A DNA stretch of 43,731 bases from Setomelanomma holmii (Eukaryota; Ascomycota; Dothideomycetes; Pleosporales; Phaeosphaeriaceae): the NCBI GenBank assembly GCA_010015745.1, contig ML978333.1:1-43731 (forward strand). The letters run 5' to 3'. A model generated the notes under the pieces. The model had not been told where the DNA came from and searched no databases. It was given only the letters and a program-made list of their open reading frames with translations. Of the stretch, positions 30,225 to 40,600 are shown piece after piece (the first letter of the stretch is position 1; the number at the start of each line of letters is the position of its first letter). The translations under genes were made by a program, and so were the position numbers.

Positions 30225-31732
30225 CTATAACCGCGCACCGGACTTTCCAGCATTCGCCTTCCTAGGCTCTGCAAAAGCGTCCGATGACTCAGGCTCCCAA
30301 CCAGCGATCAAGTCTTCCACCACGCTCATCTCATCTTGACCCCAGACCATGCCGCCTGCGAGGCTCCATTCTCCGGAACCTGTCTGCCTCAGAACGCGAT
30401 ATGTCGGTACACCACAGATGCCCAGCGCTTTCGCCTCGGCTGTCAAATTGCGCAACTCGGCTTTGGGTACGGGCGCATTTGCCTTCGAGGTGAAAACAGG
30501 ACCATCGTAGCCTCCAGTGGTGAGTACATCTGCAAGGATCGCTTCGTCCGAAACGTTGGCGTTCATCTCCCAGCATGCCGAATCTACCACTGTTAGCCAC
30601 ATCCTACTATTTCCGGTCATAACCACTTACAGAGCAAAGGTATCGTCTTTGGCTCCACGATAGCCACTCTCAGAACAGTCGGTGTCCGTATGGGGAATTG
30701 ATGAGCCCAATGAAAGTCGATGTTTTTGTCTGGACGTCCTTCTTGCGTATTCACAGCGTTCCAGTATGCCGTCCAATCCGCATGATCCTGTCGCGACCAC
30801 AACGCCTTCGTCTTGCTCACGGCCAGCATGGGCATGTTCGGTGCGCCGATCTCGCGAAACAAGATTCCCAGCAGGAATGGCTTCAACACAATCTCCAACT
30901 CCGGACCAAACATGCGCTGTAATCGAGCGAGTTGCGTGTATCCGAGGAAAGCCCACGGACTGCTGAAGTCGTACCAGAATTCGAGTTTGACTTTGCCGTG
31001 GACTTCGTTGTTCGGCATGCATCGCGGCATCAGGCTCTTCAATCCCTCGACATCCTTCCAACCGTCTTTCTTTGGGATTGAGAGCAATGTCGCCTCAACG
31101 AAATGCATCCGATCCTGGCCCCAAAAGAATCTTCCCTTCTTTTCTCGGCCGTTGACATCCGTCCACACCGCATCTTTTATCCAAAATCCCGGCACTCCAA
31201 ACGCGCCCCGCTCAATCGCCTCCGCCGTCGCCTTCTCCAACTCTTTCCTCGCACCCACATCCTTGAAACTATCCACACTCAGTCTCCCCGCACTCGCGAT
31301 CCCACTCTCCCTGAAAATATCCAACAAAACACCATCATCATTCACGTCCCGCCCCGTAACCCAATACGCCTCAAACAACTTCTCACTCAACACCCTCCTC
31401 TCCTCCCCATCAGGCACACCATACAACAACCGCAGCGCATTCACCGTCTTCCGCGGATGCTGTGGCGGCGGATTGTACCGGATGCGATACCGCTTCAGCG
31501 TCCGGGACATGGATTGCTGTCCCACGGCGCGCTTTGTTGGATTGAATACATCACTCGCTGAACCGCCTGCGCCTTGCGGTGCGGATGTTGCGCGGTAGAT
31601 TGCACCCAGGAGAACGGGGCGGTAGATTAGTGTTGCGTTGGTGCGTTGTGCGAGGGCACGCACGCGAGTGGAGGCAATGTAGGCGAAGGGGCAGGATATG
31701 TCGTAGTTGAACTCGAGGACTGGAGACGCCAT
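30225..31732 (-). CDS. Tandem DsbA/HCCA-isomerase-like (GST kappa-type) protein
   Basis: Two exons, 30631-31732 and 30225-30583, joined across a 47-bp intron (GTAAGT...GGTAG), encode 486 aa with two DsbA-like thioredoxin domains in tandem. Domain 1 starts LEFNYDISCPFAYIASTRVR and includes the cis-Pro region AFGVPGFWI; domain 2 starts LEFWYDFSSPWAFLGYTQLA and includes GICGVPTYRVL. The family includes 2-hydroxychromene-2-carboxylate isomerase and GST kappa, which act on small molecules with glutathione. Domain 1 has Cys (SCPF) and domain 2 Ser (SSPW) at the active-site position, so the two halves are not equivalent. The frame is open further upstream to an ATG at 31918, adding a 62-residue Ser-rich, basic leader that might be a targeting peptide; I prefer 31732 because it starts right at the domain. 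Confidence 0.82.
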
Positions 31733-32074
31733 GATGGCGAAGAGTCTGGAGGATTGAAGCGAGCACGAGTGACTGAATGTTTTTGATGATGCAATTCCTC
31801 GACGCGATGCACGCTTTGATGTTGACTCGTGATTGCCGCTCGGTTGCATAGTGTGGGGTAGATTCATGAAGCTCGCTGAGCCGAGGTACGATTGATTCGA
31901 CCACGCATTTAAATCCATCTTTGAGTCAGGGTACGTCTTCCATCTCAGAGCAGTGTATTGGTTGAAGTGTGAGGCTACTTAAGAGTTTGTAGTGAAATGT
32001 GCATATCTTCGAGCTAGTAGATGAGGTGCTGGAGCTAAGCGTATACGTTCCCGCCAAGAGTAGCAACATACCAA

Positions 32075-33004
32075 TCAAGCCCCGTCCGGTCTTCTCCCAA
32101 TGAGACACACCTGATCGAGTGTATGATAGACCCCGTTACCAATCTCCTCCATCGCCTTCTCCTTCAGTCTCTCGATCCTCTCGTTGGTCCATCCACTGTC
32201 CTCAACTGTCGCCAATCCCTCTAAACATCCCAGGAAACAAGCCATGATGTTTCGGGTCCCCTTATCCCTCGCCTTTGACTCTACATCCTGCAGTCTGTCC
32301 GACGAGAATACGTCTTCGTGCACATCGACCAAGCCAAGGCCTCGAAACACGTCCTCCCTCCTCAAGTTCTTCGGCTCTCGCATCATGAGGCCGATGACGG
32401 GGTCAACCTTGTTGCGATACGAGTCCAGCCCATCGTAAATCTCCTGGCACGCCGCGCGAGACGTGCCGGGCACGGAATTGTAAAGCGTAAAATTGCATGA
32501 ATCGATCCACTGCAGCCAGCCGCCCGGCTTCAGCAAGGTCATCAGATTCGCGATGGAACGAGCCCATTCTGCCCGCGCGGCTACGCTACTGAGGAAGCGG
32601 ACGGCAACGACATCATAGGCCCTTAGTTGCGAGGCTGGAAAGGGAATGAACATATCGTGGATCTTGAACGTCACGTTTGACGGCCAGGTCTCTGGTGGAG
32701 GGAAGGCGGACGACGTGAGGTCAAAGCCAGTGAAATGGCATGTTGATGGTAGAGTTTTGGCGACATCGAGAAGCCAGGCTCCAGAACCAGCACCTATGTC
32801 TGCAATTTTGGCAGTAGGCGAGGTAATTGAGATGTTGGGGTGACTCAGGAACCCGAGCGTTTGGGTGGTGAAGACATGTTGCTCGTCTAGTCTGTTTGAC
32901 GTGTAAGTTTGGAGGCTGTAAATGCAGAGGTCTGAACCTTACCTTTCCGGTATTTCTTCGATGCAAGGATGGAAATCTCGATCCCGGTCATGTGGTTCTG
33001 CCAT
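32075..33004 (-). CDS. SAM-dependent methyltransferase (LaeA/UMTA-like)
   Basis: Two exons, 32943-33004 and 32075-32891, with a 51-bp intron (GTAAGG...AAACAG), give 292 aa. The class I SAM-binding motif is IADIGAGSGAWLLDVA at about residue 57, followed by the acidic residue in GFDLTSSAFP and the later LLKPGGWLQWIDS block. This pattern is typical of the large fungal group named after LaeA/UMTA, many of which methylate secondary metabolites or act in regulation; the substrate here cannot be read from sequence. The ATG at 33004 begins MAEPHDRDRDFH, a short polar lead into the fold. It lies just upstream of the tandem isomerase-like gene on the same strand, 342 bp apart, which may be chance. Confidence 0.82.
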
Positions 33005-33905
33005 GTTGCGGGTCTGGAACGGGCCGGAGAACTGCTATGATGTTGCGGGATGTGTGTTCCCACGCCGGGGTGTTTTGCGGGAATTGGCCTCGGCTGTAGC
33101 TTGCCGTGCCACGCGTGTCTGCACTCATCTTATCAGTGCGCACGGATTCAGTTGCCGTAGGCGGACCAAAAGTTTCCCCGCCTGCTTGGTGGCTTGCGCC
33201 CTCTCTCTTCATCCAAAGGCTCTTGCCCAGGTGGTGCCGCTCGTTCTTGTGTTGGAAAAGCTGGTTCGCCCCTCCCGATTAGGTGTGTTGATGCCGCCTG
33301 CGCAAAACTAGCTCAACCTGCGCTGTATCCATCGTAGATGCAGTAGTAGAAGCCCAAGAACGCGAAAGGTGACGCGTTCCAGCGGGCGAGACCGCACGGT
33401 GTACTGCCTGCTGTCAAGGACAAGCGAAGATGACATGGGTAGGTTCCAAAACTTCTTATTCACCTGATAAGTCGCTCTCGAGAAAGTATCTCAGGCAAGT
33501 TTGATATTTTGGTACAGCTGCTCGATATTATTGCTGTTCAGAGTCTGTCTTGTGCGCTCACCAATCGTGCGTTGAAAAACAAGATTGTTGCACAGGATCG
33601 CGCCATCCTGGAAGCAGATCATCGCATTAGCGAAAAGGCGGTACCCGAAAAGAGCCTACAAGACTGACCGCTAACCCCTGCCATTTCCTCTCTCAGCTGA
33701 GAGGACGCAGTAGTACCGCCGCTGGCGTGGTGGTTATGTCAGTCCTGGCACCAAGTCACTGGTCCAAAACACCCCGCCAAGATGCACTATAAAACCTCCC
33801 ACCGCCATACTGAACTCTGACCGAGTGTGATGAAAACACTGTGCGCTAGCAAGACTCGCTCAATTGACCGTATTCACTCCTGGGACAGGTCCGCCAAGAT
33901 CGTGG
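33005..33905. other. Head-to-head intergenic region
   Basis: 900 bp between the methyltransferase and HET gene starts. A TATA-like CTATAAAACC lies at about 33788-33797, upstream of the HET ATG. Nothing else recognisable. Confidence 0.45.
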
Positions 33906-36101
33906 ATGAGAATGAACGACCCGGGCCGTCGTCCTAGTTGCTATCTCCCTCTCGCGCCCAGGGTCATCCGCGTCCTTGAGCTTGAAGCCGGCGAGTTCTC
34001 GGACCCCATCGTCGGGCGGCTGGTGCCGCAGGTTGTGGAAGGGGAGCCGTACGAAGCCATATCGTACGTTTGGGGCAACCCGCGAAGGCGACGCGACCTT
34101 ACCATAGACGAATTGACGATCTCCGTGACAGAGAACCTGTACAGCGCGCTGACAGCCTTCCGACACCGACCACTTGCTGGGAACATCGACGAGTCAGATG
34201 CGAGCTTTGCACCAGTGGAAAGACAGCCAGTGCGGCGCTTATGGGTCGACGCCGTCTGCATCAACCAAGAGGATCTGGATGAGCGTATGTCGCAGGTCGA
34301 ACTCATGTCGCTCATCTATGCCGGCGCGCGCCGTGTCCTCTCATGGCTCGGCTGGGAAGAGGGCGAAGAAGGTCGTCGGCATATGCAAGAAGCCATCCGC
34401 TTCATACACGAGTTCATGCAAGATCCGGAGGCTGGCCTCCGCGACGCGCGCGTCCTTCTCCTTCACCACGACTACCTGGCTGACCCAACTGAGGACCTTG
34501 CCCACTTATCCGAGGACGAACGGCGGCGATTCGAGGAGCAAGCACGCAAATGGGAGGCTGTAAAATTCTTCTTCGAGATTGAATACTTCCACCGCGCATG
34601 GATTGTGCAGGAGCTTGGCCTTGCTCGCGAAGCTCTCATGATCACGGCCTTGAAGCCCACAAATAACGATGCCAAAGCTGACGGAGGAACTACCATTGAA
34701 CAGAGACTTCTTGTCGAAAACGACGACTGGGCTTTGGAAGTCGACATCATCAACTGGCCGTTGGTGGGCCGGTTCGTCAAGTTCATAGACTACAGCGGTG
34801 CATCAATGGTGACGCATCTCGGCCTGCTTTCGTGGGTCGCCCACCACATTGAGATGGTCTGGGCCACCAAGAAGGACGGCACGCCTGACTGCGACTTTCT
34901 CACGGGTATGCACTGGACACGCATCTTGCGCGTAACTGACCCACGTGACCGTGTCTTTAGTCTGCTCGGTCACCCGATGGCCACCTTTAAAGGCGAGCTT
35001 GTGATTCACCCTGACTACACGCGCACGCGCGGGGTCATATACACGAGACTGGCCATCAGCTTCATCCAGAGGACATGCAATCTATACATTGTCAGCCTCG
35101 TTGACCATGAGGAAGACCCTTCCTCGAAGCAGTCTTCTTGGGACCCGCAGGACGAAGCTAGGATGCCGAGTTGGGTGCCTGATTGGCACAGCATCAACCG
35201 GACTACGCCCCTCGACTACCCAATAGCTGCGGCTGTGACCGAGGATGACGCGATAAGGTTCGAAGGGGGAGTCGGTTGCGAGAACGGGACGTTGCTTCCC
35301 CATCTTCTGGTGCGAGGCTGGATAGTTGACGAGGTATTCGCCGTGTCGCGTCGCATGGAAACGACAGACTTTCCAATCACGCACTTGGCGCGAGAACGAA
35401 CGAAGCAGAACCCATTCTGGCTCGACCGCGTGTGGGAGCTGGTCTATCCTGCCGATTCACAAGGCAGCGCATTCACGAAAGCCAGCAGCCAAGCCCTGGC
35501 AGTGCTGGAATCACTATCGTTGGCCCTCTCGCTTGGCACGCGTGAGACGGATAATCCGGTTAGCAAGGCAGGGTTGAACGAAACGCTGGAGAATCACCAC
35601 CGATCGTTTGCCGCTTACGTTCTCCAGTACCACGAGCTGCTCCGCGGGGCATTGTCTGAAGCTGGTGATTCTAATGAGAACGATGATAACAGCTATCTGC
35701 CAGTTCGCTCGGTCCTCGACAGCATGCCGGCCGAGGCGCAGGCTGAGCTGCGGCGGCGCGCACAAGGCACGACTGCTGGCGGGTTCCTCGAAAGCATGAC
35801 TTGGCCGTCCATGTGCCGCATGGTGTACCGTACGGCATCGGGCCTTGTGGGTATGGGATCGCGCGTCACGCGACCAGGAGACTTGATATGTCGGATAAGA
35901 GGTTCGGCTGCACTAATGACGTTGCGGAGACTTGATAAGTCTGGTGCTAGCGATGTACGTGTGGCGACAACTACAAGCGAAGCATCCGGATATGTGATCT
36001 GCGTTCATATTGGGCCCACTGTCGTACCAGCTCGTATAAAACAGAGCGTTGTTAACGGCGCAGAGTTTAGTGAAGAAGCTGCAGACTTTCAAATTTTATA
36101 A
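33906..36101 (+). CDS. HET-domain protein
   Basis: A single-exon 731-aa heterokaryon-incompatibility-type protein. The HET domain is near the N-terminus: PYEAISYVWGNPRRRRDLTI at about residue 50, then LTISVTENLYSALTAFR, LWVDAVCINQEDLDERMSQV and LMSLIYAGARRVLSWLG. A conserved mid-region includes HRAWIVQELGLAREA and DPRDRVFSLLGH. The C-terminal part has a GLVGMGSRVTRPGDLICRIR module comparable to the end of such proteins. I start at the ATG at 33906 (MRMNDPGRRPSCYLPLAP); the frame is open upstream only to a TTG. HET proteins mediate non-self recognition between fungal strains, often ending in cell death, though for most members no partner is known. The stop lies 24 bp from the LTR at 36126, so the terminator may lie in the element. 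Confidence 0.88.
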   Translation: MRMNDPGRRPSCYLPLAPRVIRVLELEAGEFSDPIVGRLVPQVVEGEPYEAISYVWGNPRRRRDLTIDELTISVTENLYSALTAFRHRPLAGNIDESDASFAPVERQPVRRLWVDAVCINQEDLDERMSQVELMSLIYAGARRVLSWLGWEEGEEGRRHMQEAIRFIHEFMQDPEAGLRDARVLLLHHDYLADPTEDLAHLSEDERRRFEEQARKWEAVKFFFEIEYFHRAWIVQELGLAREALMITALKPTNNDAKADGGTTIEQRLLVENDDWALEVDIINWPLVGRFVKFIDYSGASMVTHLGLLSWVAHHIEMVWATKKDGTPDCDFLTGMHWTRILRVTDPRDRVFSLLGHPMATFKGELVIHPDYTRTRGVIYTRLAISFIQRTCNLYIVSLVDHEEDPSSKQSSWDPQDEARMPSWVPDWHSINRTTPLDYPIAAAVTEDDAIRFEGGVGCENGTLLPHLLVRGWIVDEVFAVSRRMETTDFPITHLARERTKQNPFWLDRVWELVYPADSQGSAFTKASSQALAVLESLSLALSLGTRETDNPVSKAGLNETLENHHRSFAAYVLQYHELLRGALSEAGDSNENDDNSYLPVRSVLDSMPAEAQAELRRRAQGTTAGGFLESMTWPSMCRMVYRTASGLVGMGSRVTRPGDLICRIRGSAALMTLRRLDKSGASDVRVATTTSEASGYVICVHIGPTVVPARIKQSVVNGAEFSEEAADFQIL

Positions 36102-36125
36102 AACTTGTTGTTAGACTTAAGAATA

Positions 36126-36293
36126 TGTCAGATGTGAGAGGACAGAGCAGACATGCAGGAAGTAGAAGGTTGTTGTATTGAGAGAGCTACAGAGAGCGAT
36201 TATATACACAACCACGATGAGTAGCAAGTGACAAAGAGTCACGTGAGAGACGCAGTTCACATGTACCTTGCGAACTGAGGTGCTAGGCTGACA
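36126..36293 (-). repeat. LTR of copia element A (3' LTR)
   Basis: A 168-bp LTR in minus orientation: on the minus strand it starts TGTCAGCC and ends in CTGACA, with a TATATAAT core. It is the same family as 36387-36555, 41967-42135 and 1-127. Since pol A runs on the minus strand and ends about 90 bp before it, this is element A's 3' LTR. Confidence 0.85.
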
Positions 36294-37020
36294 CAAAAAT
36301 AAGGAAAAGATCAAGAGAGTGAAACGCGTGCGCGCGCTGCGCAGTTAATCTAGCTGACCAAGGGGTACAGGACAAGGAGGGTCCTTTGTCAGCCTGGCAC
36401 CTCAGTTCACAAGGTACATGTGAACTGCGTCTCTCACGTGACTCTTTGTCACTTGCTTACTCATCGCGGTTGTGTATATAATCGCTCTCTGTAGCTCTCT
36501 CAATACAACAACCTTCTACTTCCTTTATGTCTGCTCTGTCCTCTCACATCTGACATCCTTGATAATGAGGTGGTGGATGTCCTTTAGACCTAGCTGTCTC
36601 ACGAAGATCTCGTGTTTCTGGCGAGGCAGCAGCTTAGTGAAGCCGTCAGCAGGCATCTCAGCAGTAGGCTTCTATTTGATAGTAATTCTTCCAGCATTGA
36701 CTTCCTGGCGGAGCCACATCTGGTGGATATCAACGTGTTGAAGCTTTGTCTGGATTTGATTGGCGTCGCCTTCTACAAGGCGTACAGTGTGAGTGTTGTT
36801 ACACTAAAGAGCCTTTTAGTTTGTAGCGTGAAGCTAATATTACAGCAAAATCGATCCTAGTATTGCAACTCGACGCTAGCAGCTGATAGAGCATAAAGTT
36901 CTGCTTCAGTAGTAGACTGAGTACCTGATCGAAGTACAGTCGCTTTATAGTCAATCAGCATGCAATATAGCGTAAAGACATATCCATCAGATGACTGGCG
37001 GGCAGACTTGTCAACAATCA
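36294..37020 (-). pseudogene. Copia element A: pol C-terminal (RNase H) remnant
   Basis: On the minus strand the frame reads the end of a Ty1/copia polyprotein: RNase H segments such as SARQSSDGYVFTLY and TTEAELYALSAASVELQY, then VDIHQMWLRQE, then ADGFTKLLPRQKHEIFVRQL, the usual copia ending. Stops in place of Trp/Gln/Tyr show decay. The solo LTR at 36387-36555 splits it near the end, after which the frame continues to a TAA and about 60 bp of non-coding sequence before the 3' LTR. Its 5' part is cut off near 37020 by DNA-transposon sequence. Confidence 0.8.
36387..36555 (+). repeat. Solo LTR inserted in pol A, with TSD
   Basis: A 169-bp LTR in plus orientation, starting TGTCAGCC and ending ATCTGACA, flanked by the identical 5-bp direct repeat TCCTT (36382-36386 and 36556-36560). 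It is antisense to the pol frame around it, and that frame resumes on the other side, so it is a later insertion reduced to one LTR. An inverted repeat CAGTTCAC...GTGAACTG (36403-36410, 36420-36427) lies in it. Confidence 0.88.
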
Positions 37021-37393
37021 AGCGGCTTGCAAGCGCTTGATTGATAGCTTGATAACTATCAATCCTATCAAATCAAGCTCGCTTATACTAATCTTTTAGC
37101 AATCCAAGCTAAGGAGGGTTAGCTTGATTGTTTAGATTGATGGGCTTGATTAAGGTAGCGCGTGAGGCTGCTCGTTTTGCAGCAGGAGCGATCTTACGAT
37201 AGGTTTTTGGTGTTGTAGTCGTTGCAGTACTAGTACGTAATCAGCCTAACTTCTGCAACTCTATACTCCCTCCACCAGCCACCTAAACAACCTACTATTG
37301 CGTCATTTTTTTGCTCCCGTCGCCCTTAACGTATTGCCACCGCCATGCCTCCTACGAAACGCGCCTCTAATGACCTTACTCGCCTAAAGAAAC
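37021..37393 (+). mobile_element. DNA-transposon 5' piece with transposase start
   Basis: It starts with a palindrome AATCAAGCG...CGCTTGATT and repeated AATCAAGC-type motifs, as in terminal and subterminal repeats of fungal DNA transposons. At 37345 an ATG after CCGCC opens a frame beginning MPPTKRASNDLTRLKKL, typical of a transposase N-terminus. Only 17 codons remain, because the LTR of element B begins at 37394. The superfamily (pogo-like or other) cannot be decided from this piece. Confidence 0.5.
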
Positions 37394-37584
37394 TGTCGCG
37401 GTAGGTAAACAGTGCGCATGCAGGAAGAATTGAAGGATTGAACTGAGGTTCTATTGTATGTGGCTACGAATAGTATATGTGGTGCTGGTGAGGCAGAGCA
37501 GCGGTGAGGTGTACTACGTAGTACAGAAGTGGAGACGTGAAACTGTGATACGTTGTACAACAGGAGAGACTCCAAACCGTGACA
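37394..37584 (-). repeat. LTR of copia element B (3' LTR)
   Basis: A 191-bp sequence in minus orientation: starts TGTCACGG and ends GCGACA, with a TATA-like centre (CATATACTATT). It is unrelated to the 169-bp LTR family. Just upstream on the minus strand is the purine-rich AGCTAGGGGGTG (37585-37596), a polypurine tract in the right place for second-strand priming. The matching 5' LTR is not in the window. Confidence 0.7.
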
Positions 37585-37642
37585 CACCCCCTAGCTGGCG
37601 TAGACTCAGAGAGTGAGTAAACGACAGCTGATAAGCATCAGT

Positions 37643-40600
37643 TTAATGTAAGTAGATCGCGTCAAGTTCATCCCCATCAGCCTGTCGTAGGCCCTTCAGG
37701 CGCTCAGTGATATCGACGAGGCCAAGTTGCCAGATAAACTCTATGAACTTCTGCTTAGATAGTATCTTTGTTAGTCCGTCAGCAGGCATGTGATTAGTAG
37801 GTACCCATCGAACGTAGATACGTGAGGCGGTGACCTCCTGCCAGATCTAGAGCTGGTGTATATCAACGTGTTTGACTTTTATGTGAAGCTTATTATGTTC
37901 TTTTGTGATAATACTGACAGTCTGCTGATTATCGCACTAGAATGTAGGCGTACAATCAAGCGTAAGACTAATGCTAGCGAAAAAACGCATCTACTCCTCT
38001 ATCTGCAAGGCAGCAAGAGAGAGCAAGAGTAGCTCAGCTTCTATGTAGATTTTGTGACTGTGCGCTGTACAGTCGATTTCCAGTCAATCATGAGTCCTCC
38101 GAATTTGAACGCGTAGCCCTGAGAGCTCCGGCGAGTCTCAGGCTTGTCAGCGTACGAGGCGTCAGATGATCCAAAGAAGAGTGGATTGCGGTATGTTGGA
38201 TCATTAGAGAGATACTCTACCATATCCTGCACGCCAGCAGAGGCTTCAAGAGCGAGGGCCTTTGTGCTAAGTAGGTAGCGCCAGGTCTGACGTATCTTTG
38301 AGACGTGAGACTGTCCTAGGTTGGTGAGGTGGCAGGCGAAGACAACGTGCGTACGGGCAACGTCAGGCCTGCCCTAGACAGCAATGTATGCAAGGGCGCC
38401 TACTATTTGCTGATAGAGCTTTGTTCGAGTAGCGTCGGGCTCCTCAATAGACTGTGGCAGCCAATTCTCTGTCAGTGGAATGTCTAGAGCCTTGCCTACA
38501 GCCTTGATGCTAAATTAAGCGCACACCTTGTTAATGAAGGCGTCTTAGACTAGCTAGGTCTTGTGCAGAGCTCTATCGCAGACGATGCGGATTCTGAGAA
38601 ACTAGGTAAGGTCTCCTATAGCCTTTATGTTGTACAGGCTTACTAAATCCTGCTTAAAAGACCTGTAGAGGTGTGCATTTAATTAGTAGAACGCTATAAC
38701 AATATCGTCAACGTAGATAAATAGGATGAGCCAGCGGCTTATGTATAAGTAAGCAAAGCCTTCAACTAGCTCTAGACCTAGTTTAACAAGCTGTCGACGT
38801 AGCTCGTTGTACCATAGGATTGGCAACTCCTTCAGCCCGTACAGGGCGCGGAGTACCAACATGATCTCGCCTTCAGTATGGCAGAAGGCCTTAGGTGTTT
38901 CAGCGTATAGCTTGCGATTGATCTCAGCGTTCAGGAAGGCAGTAGAGACGTTGTACTGCTTCAGCTCTAGATTGAAGTAATTGGCGATTGCAACAAGAGC
39001 ACAGAAGTTGCGTATTGCGAGTGTAGCAGCGTACGTGCTGTTAAGCAGAGCTTGAAGGTCTCCTTAGACAACAAGTTGAGCTTTAAATCGTAAGAGATAT
39101 CTATCTCTATCTGTCTTGTATGTGAAGGTCTACATCAACAGCAGTATCTTGCCATCTGCAGTTGCCTTTGACTTTTCTGTCTAACCAAACACGCCTTTAG
39201 CGCGTAGGTCTTGCTATTTAATTTCTATAGCACGTTGAAATTGACTTCCAAACATGTGTGTGTCTAGCTGTTTCACTGCCTTTAGTAGAGGCAGTAGCTG
39301 TGACTGATAGATTCGTGGTATATTATCTACCCCAGCAGGTATAGAGTGAATCTTGGTCAAAAACGCTCGCAGGTAATTAACAAGAAGCTCAGGTCCTAGC
39401 CTCACAGTGTAGGACTGGATCGCAAAGTTGTTTAAGTCTTTCTGCTTTCAACGACGCTTGCCTGAGATAATCAGACTTGTGTCAGTAGGATCAAGATTGA
39501 CGTCCTGTGGAGCTCTCTTGCCTTGCTGGCGATAGCCCTCAGGTATCATCTGAGTTGAGTCCTCTTCAGAGGGACTAGGAGTCAGTAGCTGTTGTTGAGT
39601 TGGTTTGGGCGCGTCGTCAGCTATCTCACCCCCCACCTAGGAGCCTCTAGCTCTTGGAGCAGAGGTCACAGGTGCTGTCAGACGGCTGCGCTGACAAGCT
39701 GTCAACAGGTCCTCAATGCTGATATCGTCTTCCTGCGGCATCCCTGGATACTTAAGTAGCTCAATTACCTCATCGATTACCGGCTTAGAGGCGTAGCCGT
39801 CTATCCTGTCAAAGAAGAGTGTAGGCTCAAATACAACGTCGCCTGTGACAGTGACAGTATCCCTTGTAGGCAGCTATATGTGAAAGATATTGGTGCCTTA
39901 GTAGCTAACAAGGTGACTAATGAGAGTGCGCGATTCAAGCTTGTCAGCAGCTCTGAGATCGCGGTTGTAGGCGTAGGCGCGACAGCCGATAGGTCTTATA
40001 TAGGTGACGAGTGGCTTTCGTCCCCACATGACCTCATACAGTGTCTTCCAGCCTAGTGATTTGGTAGGTGTGCGATTGAGGATGTACGCGGCAGTGCAAT
40101 ACATCTCATGTGATAGATCCTTTGGCAGGTTAGCGTGTATGCGCATAGCGCGAGCTTGCTAAGTGAGAACTCTGCCTGCGCGCTTAATAAGTCTATTTGG
40201 CTCCTTTGTACCAGGTGGGGCTGGCTTGTAGAGCATACCCAGCTCCTCCGTTGTGTTGATCAGATCGTTGCTAAATCCCTTTTTGTTGTCACATTAAATA
40301 GCGACTACGTCAGCATTGTACACGTGCTGAAATTAACAGATTAAGGCCATGAACCAGCATGTGAGCGTTAGCTTGTCCTTACGCTTGACTGTGGCGATAT
40401 CATGCCACTTTGAGTACTCGTCCATTGAGTGCAGAGCGTACTTGCTGCCATCAATACACTCCTTGCCTACTAGGACAACGTAGATAAGGTCTATCGCGAT
40501 TCAATAAAACGGTCGTTGCGCGCAGCTCTCAGCTGAGCGTCTTGAGATGATGTGAGTCATTCGAGCTTCAATACATGTCTGGCACTGGCAGTCCATGTGG

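Noticed and set aside
30813..31598. 261-codon plus-strand ORF
   Set aside because: Antisense to the isomerase-like gene, which has clear domain motifs and a proper intron.
31733..31918. 62-residue N-terminal extension of the tandem isomerase-like protein
   Set aside because: In frame with an ATG at 31918 but low-complexity and outside the domain; mentioned as an alternative only.
31733..33004. Secondary-metabolite cluster around the methyltransferase
   Set aside because: No polyketide synthase, peptide synthetase, terpene cyclase, P450 or transporter is nearby; two co-oriented genes are not enough.
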